From Pseudomonas cichorii (GTDB lineage Bacteria > Pseudomonadota > Gammaproteobacteria > Pseudomonadales > Pseudomonadaceae), in the NCBI RefSeq assembly GCF_015471405.1, contig NZ_BLVZ01000008.1, positions 1 to 64,000 of the forward strand: a DNA stretch of 64,000 nucleotides, in the 5' to 3' direction. The translations under genes were made by a program, and so were the position numbers. This document shows, piece after piece, positions 44,140 through 55,548 of the stretch; positions within the stretch are counted from its first letter, which is position 1; each line of letters starts with the position of its first letter. Under the pieces are notes generated by a model, which made no database searches, was not told the origin of the DNA, and worked only from the letters and a program-made list of their open reading frames with translations.

Positions 44140-45045
44140 ATGACTACGAAGAATGTTGGCGTTATCGGCCTGGGTGCCATGGGTCTGGGCATTGCCCGCT
44201 CGCTGCTGCGCAATGGCTTCAATGTGCATGCCTGCGATGTGCGCACCAGCGTGACCGAAGCGTTCGCCCAGGAAGGTGGTGTTGCCTGCGACTCACCTGC
44301 CAGCATGGCTGCCGCCTGCGATGTGATCATCACTGTCGTGGTCAACGCCGAACAGACTGAAACAGTCCTCTTTGGCGAGAACGGCGCCATCGGCGCACTG
44401 CGCCCCGGCAGCCTGGTCATCGGCTGTGCCACCGTTGCTCCAACCTTCGCCGTCGAACTGGGCCAGCGTCTGGTCGATCAAGGCCTGCTGTACCTCGATG
44501 CTCCGATCTCCGGCGGCGCGGCCAAGGCGGCTGCCGGCCAGATGACCATGATGACCTCAGGCCCGGCCGAGTCCTATGCCAAGGCAGAAGCCGTGCTCAA
44601 CGGCATGGCGGGCAAGGTCTATCGCTTGGGCGACGTGCATGGCCTGGGCTCGAAAGTCAAAATCATCAACCAGTTGCTGGCTGGCGTACACATCGCGGCA
44701 AGTGCCGAAGCCATGGCCCTGGGCCTGCGCGAAGGTGTCGATGCAGACGCCCTGTACGAAGTGATCACCAACAGCGCCGGTAACTCGTGGATGTTCGAGA
44801 ACCGTGTGCCACACATCCTCAAGGCGGATTACACACCGCTCTCGGCGGTGGACATTTTCGTCAAGGATCTGGGCCTGGTCCTGGATACCGCACGCACCAG
44901 CAAATTCCCGCTGCCACTGTCGGCCACTGCTCATCAAATGTTCATGCAGGCTTCCAGCGCCGGTTTCGGTCGCGAGGATGACTCGGCAGTGATCAAGATC
45001 TTCCCGGGCATCGAACTGCCAAAAGCCAAACCAGAACAAGCCTGA
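44140..45045 (+). CDS. ltnD: L-threonate dehydrogenase LtnD
   Basis: A 301-residue NAD-dependent dehydrogenase of the 3-hydroxyisobutyrate family. It would oxidise a four-carbon sugar acid (L-threonate or relative) at C2 to the 2-oxo acid. Rossmann motif GVIGLGAMGLG, family signature DAPISGGAAKAAAGQMT and the catalytic Lys in GLGSKVKIINQLL are visible. ATG at 44140 begins MTTKNVG. First gene of the sugar-acid operon, 10 bases before otnK. Confidence 0.88.
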   Translation: MTTKNVGVIGLGAMGLGIARSLLRNGFNVHACDVRTSVTEAFAQEGGVACDSPASMAAACDVIITVVVNAEQTETVLFGENGAIGALRPGSLVIGCATVAPTFAVELGQRLVDQGLLYLDAPISGGAAKAAAGQMTMMTSGPAESYAKAEAVLNGMAGKVYRLGDVHGLGSKVKIINQLLAGVHIAASAEAMALGLREGVDADALYEVITNSAGNSWMFENRVPHILKADYTPLSAVDIFVKDLGLVLDTARTSKFPLPLSATAHQMFMQASSAGFGREDDSAVIKIFPGIELPKAKPEQA

Positions 45046-45055
45046 GGAGCGCCCC

Positions 45056-46345
45056 ATGACTCTGACCTCCTCCCGCCCGTTGCTGGGCTGCATCGCCGAT
45101 GACTTCACCGGCGCCACGGACCTGGCCAACATGTTGGTCCGCGGCGGTATGCGCACTGTGCAAAGCATCGGTATCCCGAGCGCTGAAATGGCTGCCGGTC
45201 TTGATGCCGACGCCATCGTGATTGCCCTCAAATCACGTACCACGCCAACAGCCGAAGCCGTGGAAGAATCCCTGGCCGCTCTGGAGTGGCTGCGCGAGCG
45301 CGGCTGCGAACAGATTTTCTTCAAGTACTGCTCGACCTTCGACTCGACTGCCGCTGGCAATATCGGCCAGGTCAGCGAAGCTCTGCTGGCCAGGCTCAAC
45401 AGCGATTTCACCCTGGCCTGCCCGGCCTTCCCGGAAAACGGTCGCACCATCTTCCGTGGCCATCTGTTCGTGCAGGATCAACTGCTCAACGAATCGGGCA
45501 TGCAGAACCACCCGCTGACCCCAATGACCGACGCCAGTCTGGTGCGTGTCCTGCAAGAGCAGACCAGCAAGAAAGTCGGCCTGTTGCGCTACGACACCGT
45601 CGCCAAGGGCGTGGACGCCGTACGCAGCAAGATCGCCGAGCTGCGCGCCGACGCCGTGGGCATGGCAATTGCCGATGCCGTCTCCGATGCCGATCTGTAT
45701 GTGCTGGGCGAAGCCTGTGCCGACCTGCCGTTGCTGACCGGTGGCTCAGGCCTGGCGCTGGGCCTGCCGGGCAACTTCCGCAAGGCAGGCAAGCTGCGCG
45801 ATATCGATGCTGCAAAACAGGCCGCAGTCAGCGGTGGCGAAGTCGTCCTGGCAGGCAGCGCTTCGGTGGCCACCAATGGTCAGGTCGCGGCCTGGCTGGA
45901 AGGCAACCGTCCTGCCCTGCGCATCAATCCGCTGGACCTCGCGGCTGGCAAGCCGGTGGTCGAGCAGGCACTGGCGTTCGCGCGTAATGCCGGGCAAACC
46001 GTTCTGATCTACGCCACCAGCACGCCGGACGAAGTCAAGGCCGTGCAAAAGGAACTGGGCGTCGAGCGCTCCGGTGCCATGGTCGAGGAGGCGCTGGGCC
46101 AGATCGCCAAAGGCTTGCTGGAGTCGGGTGTACGTCGCTTTGTCGTCGCCGGTGGCGAAACCTCCGGCGCAGTCGTCCAGGCACTGGGCGTGCAACTGTT
46201 GCAGATCGGCGCACAGATCGATCCGGGCGTTCCGGCGACAGTCAGCAACGGCGCACAACCGCTGGCGCTGGCACTCAAGTCCGGCAACTTCGGTGCCCGT
46301 GACTTCTTCGCCAAAGCCCTCAAGCAACTGGCAGGAGAAGCTTGA
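45056..46345 (+). CDS. otnK: 3-oxo-tetronate kinase OtnK
   Basis: A 429-residue kinase of the DUF1537 family that phosphorylates 3-oxo-tetronate at O4. The N-terminal sugar-acid-binding domain begins with LGCIADDFTGATDLAN, the C-terminal ATP-binding domain carries VAGGETSGAVVQALG. GGAGCGCCCC precedes the ATG. Its stop overlaps the otnC start (TGATG). Confidence 0.92.
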   Translation: MTLTSSRPLLGCIADDFTGATDLANMLVRGGMRTVQSIGIPSAEMAAGLDADAIVIALKSRTTPTAEAVEESLAALEWLRERGCEQIFFKYCSTFDSTAAGNIGQVSEALLARLNSDFTLACPAFPENGRTIFRGHLFVQDQLLNESGMQNHPLTPMTDASLVRVLQEQTSKKVGLLRYDTVAKGVDAVRSKIAELRADAVGMAIADAVSDADLYVLGEACADLPLLTGGSGLALGLPGNFRKAGKLRDIDAAKQAAVSGGEVVLAGSASVATNGQVAAWLEGNRPALRINPLDLAAGKPVVEQALAFARNAGQTVLIYATSTPDEVKAVQKELGVERSGAMVEEALGQIAKGLLESGVRRFVVAGGETSGAVVQALGVQLLQIGAQIDPGVPATVSNGAQPLALALKSGNFGARDFFAKALKQLAGEA

Positions 46346-46983
46346 TGAGCAGCGAAAAAGCCCTGCGCGAAGAAATCTGCGATGTCGGCAGGCTGCTTTA
46401 TGGCCGTGGCTACACGGTCGGCAGCGCCGGCAACATCAGCGCCCGCCTCGACGATGGCTGGCTGATCACCCCGACCGACGCCTGCCTGGGCCGTCTGGAC
46501 CCGGCGGATATCGCCAAGGTCAATCTGGCGGGTGAATGGGTGTCCGGCAACAAGCCGTCCAAGACCCTGGCCCTGCATCGCGAGGTCTATGACCGCAACC
46601 CTGAAGTGGGCGGCGTGGTGCATACCCACTCGACACATCTGGTCGCTCTGACACTGGCTGGCGTCTGGAAAGAAGACGACATCCTGCCGCCATTGACGCC
46701 GTATCAGGTGATGAAAGTCGGGCATATCCCGCTGATTGGCTACGAGCGTCCAGGCTCCCCGAAAGTCGCCGAGCGCGTCGCGCAACTGGCCAACAGTGTG
46801 CGCGGCGTGATGCTGGAACGACTGGGCCCGGTGGTCTGGGAAAGCTCGGTCGCAAAGGCCTGCTATGCCCTGGAAGAACTCGAAGAAACCGCTCGCCTGT
46901 GGCTGATGACCAACCCCAAGCCTGCGCCACTGGAACCCGCCGCCCTTGAAGAGCTGCGTCAGGTTTTCGGCGCGAAGTGGTAA
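46345..46983 (+). CDS. otnC: 3-oxo-tetronate 4-phosphate decarboxylase OtnC
   Basis: A 212-residue class II aldolase/adducin-type enzyme that decarboxylates 3-oxo-tetronate 4-phosphate to dihydroxyacetone phosphate. Zinc ligands are visible in VVHTHSTHL and a later His (MKVGHIPLIGY); GSAGNISARL is the N-terminal phosphate-binding motif. ATG at 46345 overlaps the otnK stop; an in-frame TTG lies one codon before. Confidence 0.9.
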   Translation: MSSEKALREEICDVGRLLYGRGYTVGSAGNISARLDDGWLITPTDACLGRLDPADIAKVNLAGEWVSGNKPSKTLALHREVYDRNPEVGGVVHTHSTHLVALTLAGVWKEDDILPPLTPYQVMKVGHIPLIGYERPGSPKVAERVAQLANSVRGVMLERLGPVVWESSVAKACYALEELEETARLWLMTNPKPAPLEPAALEELRQVFGAKW

Positions 46984-47144
46984 TTCGCAAGCATTGATCG
47001 GGAGTCGTTCCTCGACTCTTGATCGACTACGGCACCACCAAAGACAATAACAACAGGACTCAAGAGCATGAATCACCCCTATCTCGCTTTTGTCAGCTAT
47101 TGCTCAGCGTTTGTCTCGCTCACTCCTTGCGGGAGTACACGGGC

Positions 47145-48602
47145 ATGACTCCCTTCATGTTGATGGCCATCGCGGGCGCAGGTATCGCGCTGCTGCTGTT
47201 CCTGGTTCTCAAATACAAATTCCAGCCTTTCGTTGCCCTGATGCTGGTCAGCATCATCGTGGCGCTGGTCGCCGGTGTTAAACCGGCCGATCTGGTCGCG
47301 ACCATCGAAGGCGGCATGGGCAAGACCCTTGGTCATATCGCGATCATCATTGCCCTGGGCGCGATGATCGGACGCATCATCGAACTGTCGGGAGGCGCCG
47401 AAGCACTGGCCAAGACGCTGATCGAGCGCTTCGGTAACAAGCGCACACCATTGGCGCTGACGGTTGCCGGTTTCATGGTCGGCATTCCAGTGTTCTTCGA
47501 GGTTGGCGTGATCATCCTTATGCCACTGGCCTACGGCGTGGCACGGGCCGCACGCAAACCGCTGCTGATCTTCGCCTTGCCGATGTGCGCCGCATTGCTG
47601 GCCGTGCATGCATTCCTGCCGCCACATCCGGGTGCCGTCGCCGCTGCCAGCCAGTTGGGCGCAGACCTGGGTCGTGTACTGATGCTGGGCATTCCGATGG
47701 TCGCGGTGCTGTGCATCATCGGCTACTTCGTCGCCGGGCGCATGACCCGCAAGACCTACCCGATGACCGACGATATCCGCAGCGAAGTCTACGGCCCGCA
47801 CGTCACCAACGAAGACCTCGAAGCCTGGGCGCGCAACGACTATTCCACCGTTCGCGAAGCGACTCAGGCCAGGACACTGGGTGGCGAAGAAAGCGCCAGC
47901 AGCCTTGCAAGCAAACTGCCGCCAGCGCCTGCACCGGGTTTCGGCCTGATCATTGCCCTGATTCTGCTGCCTATCATCCTGATCCTGCTGGGTACGCTGG
48001 CCACCACCATGTTGCCTGTGACCTCAACCCTGCGCAGCGTGCTGACCGTATTGGGCGCGCCTCTGGTTGCCCTGTTGATCGATACCCTGCTGTGCGCCTG
48101 GCTGCTGGGTTCGCGTCGTGGCTGGAGCCGTTCCCAGGTATCGGATGTGATCGGTTCGGCATTGCCGGGCGTAGCCATGGTGATCCTGATCGCCGGTGCC
48201 GGTGGTGTGTTCGGTAAAGTGCTGGTCGATACCGGGATTGGCGCGGTGGTTTCCGAAGCCCTGCGCAATACCGGCCTGCCGGTTCTGGCTCTGGGCTTTC
48301 TGCTGACCTTGCTGTTGCGTGCCGTTCAAGGCTCTACCACTGTGGCGCTGGTGACTACTGCCGGTATTCTCAGCCCGCTGATCGCTACGCTCGACCTGAG
48401 CGCCAACCACCTGGCCCTGCTTTGCCTGGCCATGGGCGGTGGCGGTCTTGCCATGTCGCACATCAACGATGCGGGCTACTGGATGTTCACCAAGCTGGCG
48501 GGCCTGAACGTCGCCGACGGCTTGCGCACCTGGACCGTACTGGTCACGCTGCTGGGTACATTGGGCTTCGTCCTGACCCTGCTGCTTTGGCCATTCGTCT
48601 GA
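47145..48602 (+). CDS. GntP-family sugar-acid permease
   Basis: A 485-residue inner-membrane H+ symporter of the gluconate permease family with about 12-14 helices. GGMGKTLGHIAIIIALGAMIGRIIELSGGAEALA and SAFLPPHPG-type (HAFLPPHPGAVA) motifs are diagnostic. Lying inside the ltnD-otnK-otnC-otnI operon it probably imports threonate or a related four-carbon acid. The start ATG at 47145 follows GCGGGAG; the longer frame from 47019 lacks support. A 160-base gap separates it from otnC. Confidence 0.9.
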   Translation: MTPFMLMAIAGAGIALLLFLVLKYKFQPFVALMLVSIIVALVAGVKPADLVATIEGGMGKTLGHIAIIIALGAMIGRIIELSGGAEALAKTLIERFGNKRTPLALTVAGFMVGIPVFFEVGVIILMPLAYGVARAARKPLLIFALPMCAALLAVHAFLPPHPGAVAAASQLGADLGRVLMLGIPMVAVLCIIGYFVAGRMTRKTYPMTDDIRSEVYGPHVTNEDLEAWARNDYSTVREATQARTLGGEESASSLASKLPPAPAPGFGLIIALILLPIILILLGTLATTMLPVTSTLRSVLTVLGAPLVALLIDTLLCAWLLGSRRGWSRSQVSDVIGSALPGVAMVILIAGAGGVFGKVLVDTGIGAVVSEALRNTGLPVLALGFLLTLLLRAVQGSTTVALVTTAGILSPLIATLDLSANHLALLCLAMGGGGLAMSHINDAGYWMFTKLAGLNVADGLRTWTVLVTLLGTLGFVLTLLLWPFV

Positions 48603-48623
48603 CCTTTAAAGACTGGAGTTAAC

Positions 48624-49403
48624 ATGCCTCGTTTTGCCGCCAACCTCAGCATGCTGTACCCACAGCATGACTTCCTTGAGCGCTTCGCCGCAGCCGCTGC
48701 CGATGGTTTCGGCGCGGTCGAGTATCTGTTCCCCTACGACTACAGTCCGCAGGAGCTCAAGCAACGCCTGAGCGACAACGGTCTGGTGCAGGCGCTGTTC
48801 AATGCTCCACCGGGAGACTGGGCTGCCGGTGAACGAGGCATCGCCACCTTGCCGGGCCGTGAAGCTGAGTTTCGCAGCGGCATCGAACGTGCGCTGGAAT
48901 ACGCGCAAGTGCTGGGCAATGACCGGATTCACGTCATGGCAGGCCTGCTTCCCAGTGAAGACCTGCGTCAGCGCCATCAGGCGGTGTATCTGGAGAATCT
49001 GGCATTCGCGGCTGAACAGGCCAGAACTGTCGGAGTGACCGTGCTGATCGAGCCGATCAACACTCGCGACATGCCTGGCTTCTTCCTCAACCGCCAGGAT
49101 CAGGCGCAGGAGATTTGCCGCCAGGTGGGCACCGACAATCTCAAGGTTCAGTTCGACTGCTACCACTGCCAGATCGTCGAAGGTGATCTGACAGCCAAGC
49201 TGCGCCGCGATTTTGCAGGGATTGGCCACATCCAGATCGCAGGTGTGCCGGATCGTCATGAACCGGACCTTGGCGAGCTGAACTACGCGCACCTGTTCGA
49301 GGTGATCGACCAGTTGGGCTATAAAGGCTGGATCGGTTGCGAATATCGTCCGAAGGGCGATACCAGCGAAGGCCTGGCGTGGCTACGCCAATTGCAGGGC
49401 TGA
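48624..49403 (+). CDS. otnI: 2-oxo-tetronate isomerase OtnI
   Basis: A 259-residue TIM-barrel isomerase of the hydroxypyruvate isomerase family. It converts 2-oxo-tetronate (from LtnD) to 3-oxo-tetronate for OtnK. Segments [22 protein letters not shown] and CEYRPKGDT contain the metal Glu, His and Asp ligands. Last gene of the operon; a good terminator hairpin follows. Confidence 0.88.
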   Translation: MPRFAANLSMLYPQHDFLERFAAAAADGFGAVEYLFPYDYSPQELKQRLSDNGLVQALFNAPPGDWAAGERGIATLPGREAEFRSGIERALEYAQVLGNDRIHVMAGLLPSEDLRQRHQAVYLENLAFAAEQARTVGVTVLIEPINTRDMPGFFLNRQDQAQEICRQVGTDNLKVQFDCYHCQIVEGDLTAKLRRDFAGIGHIQIAGVPDRHEPDLGELNYAHLFEVIDQLGYKGWIGCEYRPKGDTSEGLAWLRQLQG

Positions 49404-49412
49404 TCGCTTGCC

Positions 49413-49439
49413 GTCCTGCCTCAGCGTTTGAGGCAGGAC
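49413..49439. terminator. terminator between otnI and thioesterase genes
   Basis: GTCCTGCCTCA / TGAGGCAGGAC, 11-base perfect stem with a 5-base loop, 9 bases after otnI and 9 before the end of the convergent gene; serves both. Confidence 0.8.
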
Positions 49440-49448
49440 GCTTCCTTA

Positions 49449-49847
49449 TTACTCTTCTGCTATGTCGAACTGGTCCTTGATATAGCGGATTTCAGTACGG
49501 CCATGGGGCGCAGGCAATCCATCGTCGCCCAGATTGACGAACACCATCTTCTCTACCGTCAGAATGCTCTTGCGGGTGATCTTGTTACGGACTTCACACG
49601 TCAGGGTAATCGACGTCCGCCCGAACTCGGTGGCGGTAATCCCCAATTCAATGATGTCGCCCTGGCGCGAAGCGCTGACAAAGTTGATTTCAGAAATGTA
49701 CTTGGTCACTACACGCTGATTGCCCAACTGGACGATGGCATAGATTGCAGCCTCTTCATCGATCCAGCGCAACAGGCTACCGCCGAATAACGTACCGTTG
49801 GGGTTGAGGTCTTCGGGCTTGACCCACTTGCGGGTGTGGAAATTCAT
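49449..49847 (-). CDS. hotdog-fold acyl-CoA thioesterase (YciA-like)
   Basis: A 132-residue hotdog thioesterase that hydrolyses acyl-CoA. The signature DLNPNGTLFGGSLLRWIDEEAA (Asn/His-G-x-LFGG...D) is that of the YciA/BFIT group. ATG at 49847 follows CAGGAGTGAAT; an in-frame ATG 12 codons upstream lacks a site. Single gene. Confidence 0.88.
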   Translation of the reverse strand: MNFHTRKWVKPEDLNPNGTLFGGSLLRWIDEEAAIYAIVQLGNQRVVTKYISEINFVSASRQGDIIELGITATEFGRTSITLTCEVRNKITRKSILTVEKMVFVNLGDDGLPAPHGRTEIRYIKDQFDIAEE

Positions 49848-49932
49848 ATTCACTCCTGAGCGACTGCCAATGGATGCCTTCATGGCAGCATACCTAAAAA
49901 CCCGAAGCCTGGGATTTCACTGATAGAAAACC

Positions 49933-49961
49933 TTGGGAAGAATCGCGAGCACAGCTATACT
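49933..49961 (+). promoter_or_regulatory. sigma-70 promoter of ahcY
   Basis: TTGGGA (49933-49938), a 17-base spacer and TATACT (49956-49961). Transcription would begin near 49968, about 45 bases before the SAH riboswitch. Confidence 0.65.
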
Positions 49962-50011
49962 GCCATCCGTTTCAAAACGGTCATCTTCGCTTGATACCGT
50001 TCCCGCCACCT

Positions 50012-51547
<1,536 letters not shown>

Positions 51548-51548
51548 G

Positions 51549-51721
51549 TAGCGGCAAGCTGCAAGCCACAGGCAGCAAGTAAAAGCATTCCGTTTGCTTG
51601 CTGCCCGGGCCTGAAGCCTGCTCCTTTTATCGCTATTCATGCAGCCGTGAGCTGTAAGCTCCAGACTCTTGAGACAGGCGCACAGCCCTCTTGCAGCTTG
51701 GAGCTTGAAGCTTGCCGCTGG
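51549..51721. repeat. family C repeats filling the ahcY-metF gap
   Basis: Two imperfect hairpins of the AAGCTGCAAGC type (about 51549-51632 and 51641-51721) occupy almost the whole intergenic space. The right end, GCCGCTGGAGG, contains the only GGAGG before metF. Confidence 0.75.
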
Positions 51722-51735
51722 AGGCTCCCTCCACC

Positions 51736-52581
51736 ATGTCCCAAGACCGCCGTTTCAGCTTCGAGTTCTTCCCGACCAAGACCGACGCTGGGCATGAAAA
51801 GCTGCTGACCGTTGCGCGTCAGTTGGCCAGCTACAACCCGGATTTTTTCTCCTGCACCTATGGTGCCGGTGGCTCCACCCGTGACCGCACGATCAACACC
51901 GTGCTGCAGCTGGAAAACGAAGTCAGAATCCCTGCTGCACCGCACCTGTCGTGCGTTGGCGACAGCAAAGCCCAATTGCGCGAGCTGCTGACCCAGTACA
52001 AGAATGCCGGGATCAAGCGTATCGTCGCCCTGCGCGGTGACCTGCCATCCGGTATGGGCATGGCCAGCGGTGAACTTCGTTACGCCAGTGACCTGGTGTC
52101 CTTCATTCGTGAAGAAACCGGCGGTCACTTCCATATCGAAGTGGCGGCGTACCCGGAGATGCATCCCCAGGCCCACAACTTCGACGACGACGTGAAAAAC
52201 TTCGTCCACAAGGCCAAGGCCGGTGCCGACAGCGCAATCACCCAGTACTTCTTCAACGCCGACAGCTATTTCCACTTTCTGGAGCGCGTACAGAAGAAGG
52301 GTGTGAACCTGCCGATCGTGCCGGGCATCATGCCTATCACCAACTACAGCAAACTGGCCCGTTTCTCGGATGCCTGCGGTGCGGAAATTCCGCGCTGGGT
52401 CCGCAAACAGCTGGAAGCCTATGGTGACGATATCCAGAGCATCCAGGCCTTCGGTGAGCAAGTCATCACCGAAATGTGCGAGCGCCTGCTCGAAGGCGGC
52501 GCACCGGGTCTGCACTTCTACACGCTCAACCAGGCAGAACCAAGCCTGGCCATCTGGAACAACCTGAAGCTGCCACGCTGA
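51736..52581 (+). CDS. metF: methylenetetrahydrofolate reductase
   Basis: A 281-residue FAD-dependent TIM-barrel reductase converting 5,10-methylene-THF to 5-methyl-THF for methionine synthesis. FSFEFFPTKT (catalytic Glu), SCTYGAGGSTRDRT, ALRGDLP and ITQYFFNAD are family segments. ATG at 51736 has GGAGG 12 bases upstream, slightly far. Same-strand neighbour ahcY completes the methyl cycle. Confidence 0.96.
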   Translation: MSQDRRFSFEFFPTKTDAGHEKLLTVARQLASYNPDFFSCTYGAGGSTRDRTINTVLQLENEVRIPAAPHLSCVGDSKAQLRELLTQYKNAGIKRIVALRGDLPSGMGMASGELRYASDLVSFIREETGGHFHIEVAAYPEMHPQAHNFDDDVKNFVHKAKAGADSAITQYFFNADSYFHFLERVQKKGVNLPIVPGIMPITNYSKLARFSDACGAEIPRWVRKQLEAYGDDIQSIQAFGEQVITEMCERLLEGGAPGLHFYTLNQAEPSLAIWNNLKLPR

Positions 52582-52947
52582 CAGGGTATTCTCCAGGCAG
52601 GGTCTTTCGGCAATCGATGTCCGAAAGATCCTGCAGCAAAAACCGTTGGGCAGCATGAAAGCAGCGCAGCGCGTTTGCTCTGTTATACTCCAGCCTTCCC
52701 GCCAGGCTTACGCCCGGACGCTCGGTCTTGCAGAAGCCATCTCGATCACGAAAACAGCGCATTTCCAACCCGCGCCGATGACACGAGATGAATCAAAGAC
52801 CCTGCAGGACCGGACGGGATCGCGTCTTCTCAGTCTCTGTACACAAGGCCGGCAATCAAGCGATTGGCCGCTTCTACGAGACCTGAACGTCATTCGCGCC
52901 AGGCAGACTATCCCTTGAGCTCAAGCTCCAACAGAACAGGATTACTC
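52582..52947 (+). other. 366-base intergenic region with long rhlE leader
   Basis: After the metF terminator the extended -10 box TGTTATACT (52681-52689) stands as the likely rhlE promoter, giving a leader of about 250 bases. Long structured leaders are common for DEAD-box RNA helicases that control their own mRNA. An open frame of 90 codons across the region has no family or ribosome-site support. Confidence 0.5.
52597..52634 (+). terminator. metF terminator
   Basis: GCAGGGTCTTTCGG pairs with CCGAAAGATCCTGC (one G-T pair) around a 10-base loop; the tail is A-rich rather than T-rich, so strength is uncertain. Confidence 0.55.
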
Positions 52948-54837
52948 ATGTCCTTTGCTTCCCTCGGTCTCTCCGAGGCTTTAGTCCGCGCTATCGAGGC
53001 AGCGGGCTATACCCAGCCTACTCCGGTGCAACAGCGGGCCATCCCCGCCGTGTTGCAAGGTCGCGACCTCATGGTTGCGGCACAGACAGGTACTGGTAAA
53101 ACCGGTGGCTTCGCCCTCCCGATTCTGGAGCGGTTGTTCCCCAACGGTCATCCGGACAAATCCCAGCGTCACGGCCCGCGCCAACCCCGCGTTCTGGTCC
53201 TGACCCCAACCCGCGAGCTGGCTGCCCAGGTCCACGACAGCTTCAAGATCTATGCCCGCGATCTGAAGTTCGTCAGCGCCTGCATCTTCGGCGGCGTCGG
53301 CATGAACCCGCAGGTCCAGGCCATGGCCCGTGGCGTGGACGTGCTGGTGGCCTGCCCTGGCCGCCTGCTCGACCTGGCCGGCCAAGGCAGCGTCGACCTG
53401 TCCCACGTTGAAATCCTGGTGCTCGATGAAGCAGACCGGATGCTCGACATGGGTTTCGTCCATGACGTGAAAAAGGTACTTGCCCGCCTGCCTGCCAAGC
53501 GCCAGAACCTGCTGTTCTCGGCGACGTTCTCCAACGACATCACCGCCCTGGCTGGCAAGTTGCTGCACAACCCGGAGCGCATCGAAGTCACGCCACCGAA
53601 CACCACGGTCGAGCGTATCGAGCAACGGGTTTTCCGTCTGCCAGCCAACCACAAGCGCTCGCTGCTGGCGCACCTGATCACTCAGGGCGCGTGGGAGCAG
53701 GTGCTGGTTTTCACCCGCACCAAGCACGGCGCCAACCGTCTGGCCGAGTACCTGGACAAGCACGGCCTCAGCGCTGTCGCGATCCACGGCAACAAGAGCC
53801 AGAATGCCCGTACCAAAGCCCTGGCCGACTTCAAGGCAGGCGAAGTGCGGATCATGGTCGCCACCGATATCGCCGCCCGCGGCCTGGATATCGACCAGTT
53901 GCCACACGTGGTCAACTTCGAGCTGCCTAACGTCGATGAAGACTACGTTCACCGTATCGGTCGTACCGGCCGTGCGGGCCGTACCGGCGAGGCGATCTCG
54001 CTGGTCGCGCCGGACGAAGAGAAGCTGCTCAAAAGCATCGAGCGCATGACCCGTCAGAAAATCCCTGACGGCGATCTGATGGGCTTCGATATCAATGCCG
54101 TCGAGGCCGAAAAGCCTGAAGTTCGCGAGCGTCCGGATGTTCGTAATCCGCGTGCGCCTCGTGCTCCACGCGGTGAAGGCGAAAAGAGCAGCAACAACGG
54201 CGGCCGTCGCGACAAGGGCAAGGACAAAGGCAAGGAAAAACCTGCGGCCGCAGCTTCCGGCGAACGTCCGGCACGCCAGCCGCGGGAAAGAAAACCTCGC
54301 GAAGGCACGCCACGCGAACAGCGTCAGTCGCAACCGCCACGTCCATCGTCCGATCGCGCACCTGACGAGTTCCTGGATGACGAAGTGGATAACTTCGGTA
54401 ACCGCGCTGACTATGTAAGCCCTTACCAAGGCAAGAACCAGGGTCGCGGTCGTCGTCCTGGAGCGCCTGCCGCTCCGGGCGCAACACCTGCTGGCGCCGG
54501 ACGTCCGCAAGGCTCAGGCCGCCCGGGCAACCCACGCAGTTCAGGCAGCGGAGCCGGCACCGGCGGCGCACCCGCCAAACGCAATGGCTCGGGTTCCGGC
54601 CCGCGCAATGGCGGTGCCCGTGACGGCCAGCCGCGTAATCGCCGCCCGGCACGTGACGATCAGCCTCGTCAGGAACCGGCAGTTCGCAGCCAGCGTGAAG
54701 GCCAGCAGCCGCAGCCGAAAATCGTGCACAAGGAATCGAAAATCGACCGGTTCCCTTCTGCCGAGCAGCTCGATCAGTTGCCAAGCCGCCCACGCGGTGA
54801 AAAACCGGCCCTGCTGACTCGCAACCGCGATAACTGA
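52948..54837 (+). CDS. rhlE: DEAD-box RNA helicase RhlE with long disordered tail
   Basis: A 629-residue ATP-dependent RNA helicase. Core motifs: Q motif [22 protein letters not shown], Ia [31 protein letters not shown] (residues 1-385). A tail of about 245 residues is rich in Arg, Gly, Pro, Lys and Gln. In P. aeruginosa two RhlE paralogues take part in RNA turnover; the one beside metF and ahcY is the long-tailed RhlE2, which matches here. ATG at 52948 begins [12 protein letters not shown]. Confidence 0.93.
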   Translation: MSFASLGLSEALVRAIEAAGYTQPTPVQQRAIPAVLQGRDLMVAAQTGTGKTGGFALPILERLFPNGHPDKSQRHGPRQPRVLVLTPTRELAAQVHDSFKIYARDLKFVSACIFGGVGMNPQVQAMARGVDVLVACPGRLLDLAGQGSVDLSHVEILVLDEADRMLDMGFVHDVKKVLARLPAKRQNLLFSATFSNDITALAGKLLHNPERIEVTPPNTTVERIEQRVFRLPANHKRSLLAHLITQGAWEQVLVFTRTKHGANRLAEYLDKHGLSAVAIHGNKSQNARTKALADFKAGEVRIMVATDIAARGLDIDQLPHVVNFELPNVDEDYVHRIGRTGRAGRTGEAISLVAPDEEKLLKSIERMTRQKIPDGDLMGFDINAVEAEKPEVRERPDVRNPRAPRAPRGEGEKSSNNGGRRDKGKDKGKEKPAAAASGERPARQPRERKPREGTPREQRQSQPPRPSSDRAPDEFLDDEVDNFGNRADYVSPYQGKNQGRGRRPGAPAAPGATPAGAGRPQGSGRPGNPRSSGSGAGTGGAPAKRNGSGSGPRNGGARDGQPRNRRPARDDQPRQEPAVRSQREGQQPQPKIVHKESKIDRFPSAEQLDQLPSRPRGEKPALLTRNRDN

Positions 54838-54854
54838 CGGCATGGCTGAAACAG

Positions 54855-54883
54855 AAACGCCCCGACTGGTTCGGGGCGTTTTT
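54855..54883 (+). terminator. rhlE terminator
   Basis: AACGCCCCGA / TTCGGGGCGTT stem with a short loop followed by TTTTT, 18 bases after the rhlE stop. Confidence 0.9.
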
Positions 54884-54899
54884 GTATGTGGCTAAAACA

Positions 54900-54926
54900 G
54901 GAACGCCGACACAAGGTCGGCGTTCC
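54900..54926 (-). terminator. yceI terminator
   Basis: GGAACGCCGAC/GTCGGCGTTCC, 11-base stem with a 5-base loop, 17 bases after the yceI stop; TGTTTT follows on the minus strand. Confidence 0.75.
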
Positions 54927-54942
54927 GTCGATCAGACAGCGC

Positions 54943-55521
54943 TTACTTCTTCTGGACACCTTCGAGGGTGATGTCCAGGTCCAGCGTCTGAGAAGTCGGA
55001 CCTGGGCCTTTGATGCCGAAGTCGTTCAGGTTCAGAGTGCTGGTGCCGTTGAAGCCGGCACGGTAGCCGCCCCATGGATCCTTGCCTTCGCCGTTGAAGG
55101 TAGCCTTGATCACGATTGGCTTGGTGACGCCGTGCAGGGTCAGGTCGCCAGTGACGTCAGCGGTTTTCGCGCCGGTGGATTTGACGCTGGTGGAAACGAA
55201 CTTGGCTTCAGGGTATTTGCCAGCGTCCAGGAAGTCCTTGCTGAGGATGTGCTTGTCGCGCTCGGCATGGTTGGTGAACAGGCTGGCGGTTTTCAGTTCG
55301 ACAGCGATCTTGCTGGCTTCAGGCTTGGCAGCGTCGAAGCTGAAAGTACCGTCCCAGTCCTTGAACGTGCCGTGGATGAAGCTGTAGCCCAGGTGGCTGA
55401 TCTTGAAGTCGATGAAAGCGTGCTGGCCTTCCTTGTCGATCACGTAATCAGCAGCCATCGCCTGACCGGCAGACAACAGAGCGGTACCCAGAGCCAGAGC
55501 GGCGAGAGACTTCTTCAACAT
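54943..55521 (-). CDS. yceI: YceI-family periplasmic lipocalin-like protein
   Basis: A 192-residue secreted protein with a signal peptide cleaved after AMA (about residue 23) and a single YceI beta-barrel that binds isoprenoid quinone-like lipids. [23 protein letters not shown] opens the domain and [10 protein letters not shown] is the family core. It lies 27 bases after the cytochrome b561 gene; such yceI-cybB pairs are common and suggest a periplasmic redox or lipid role. Confidence 0.92.
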   Translation of the reverse strand: MLKKSLAALALGTALLSAGQAMAADYVIDKEGQHAFIDFKISHLGYSFIHGTFKDWDGTFSFDAAKPEASKIAVELKTASLFTNHAERDKHILSKDFLDAGKYPEAKFVSTSVKSTGAKTADVTGDLTLHGVTKPIVIKATFNGEGKDPWGGYRAGFNGTSTLNLNDFGIKGPGPTSQTLDLDITLEGVQKK

Positions 55522-55548
55522 GCTTTTATTCCCGTTTTGGTTGAACAA

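Noticed and set aside
52646..52918. 90-codon open frame in the rhlE leader
   Set aside because: No ribosome site, composition unlike a protein of this genome, and it spans the likely rhlE promoter.
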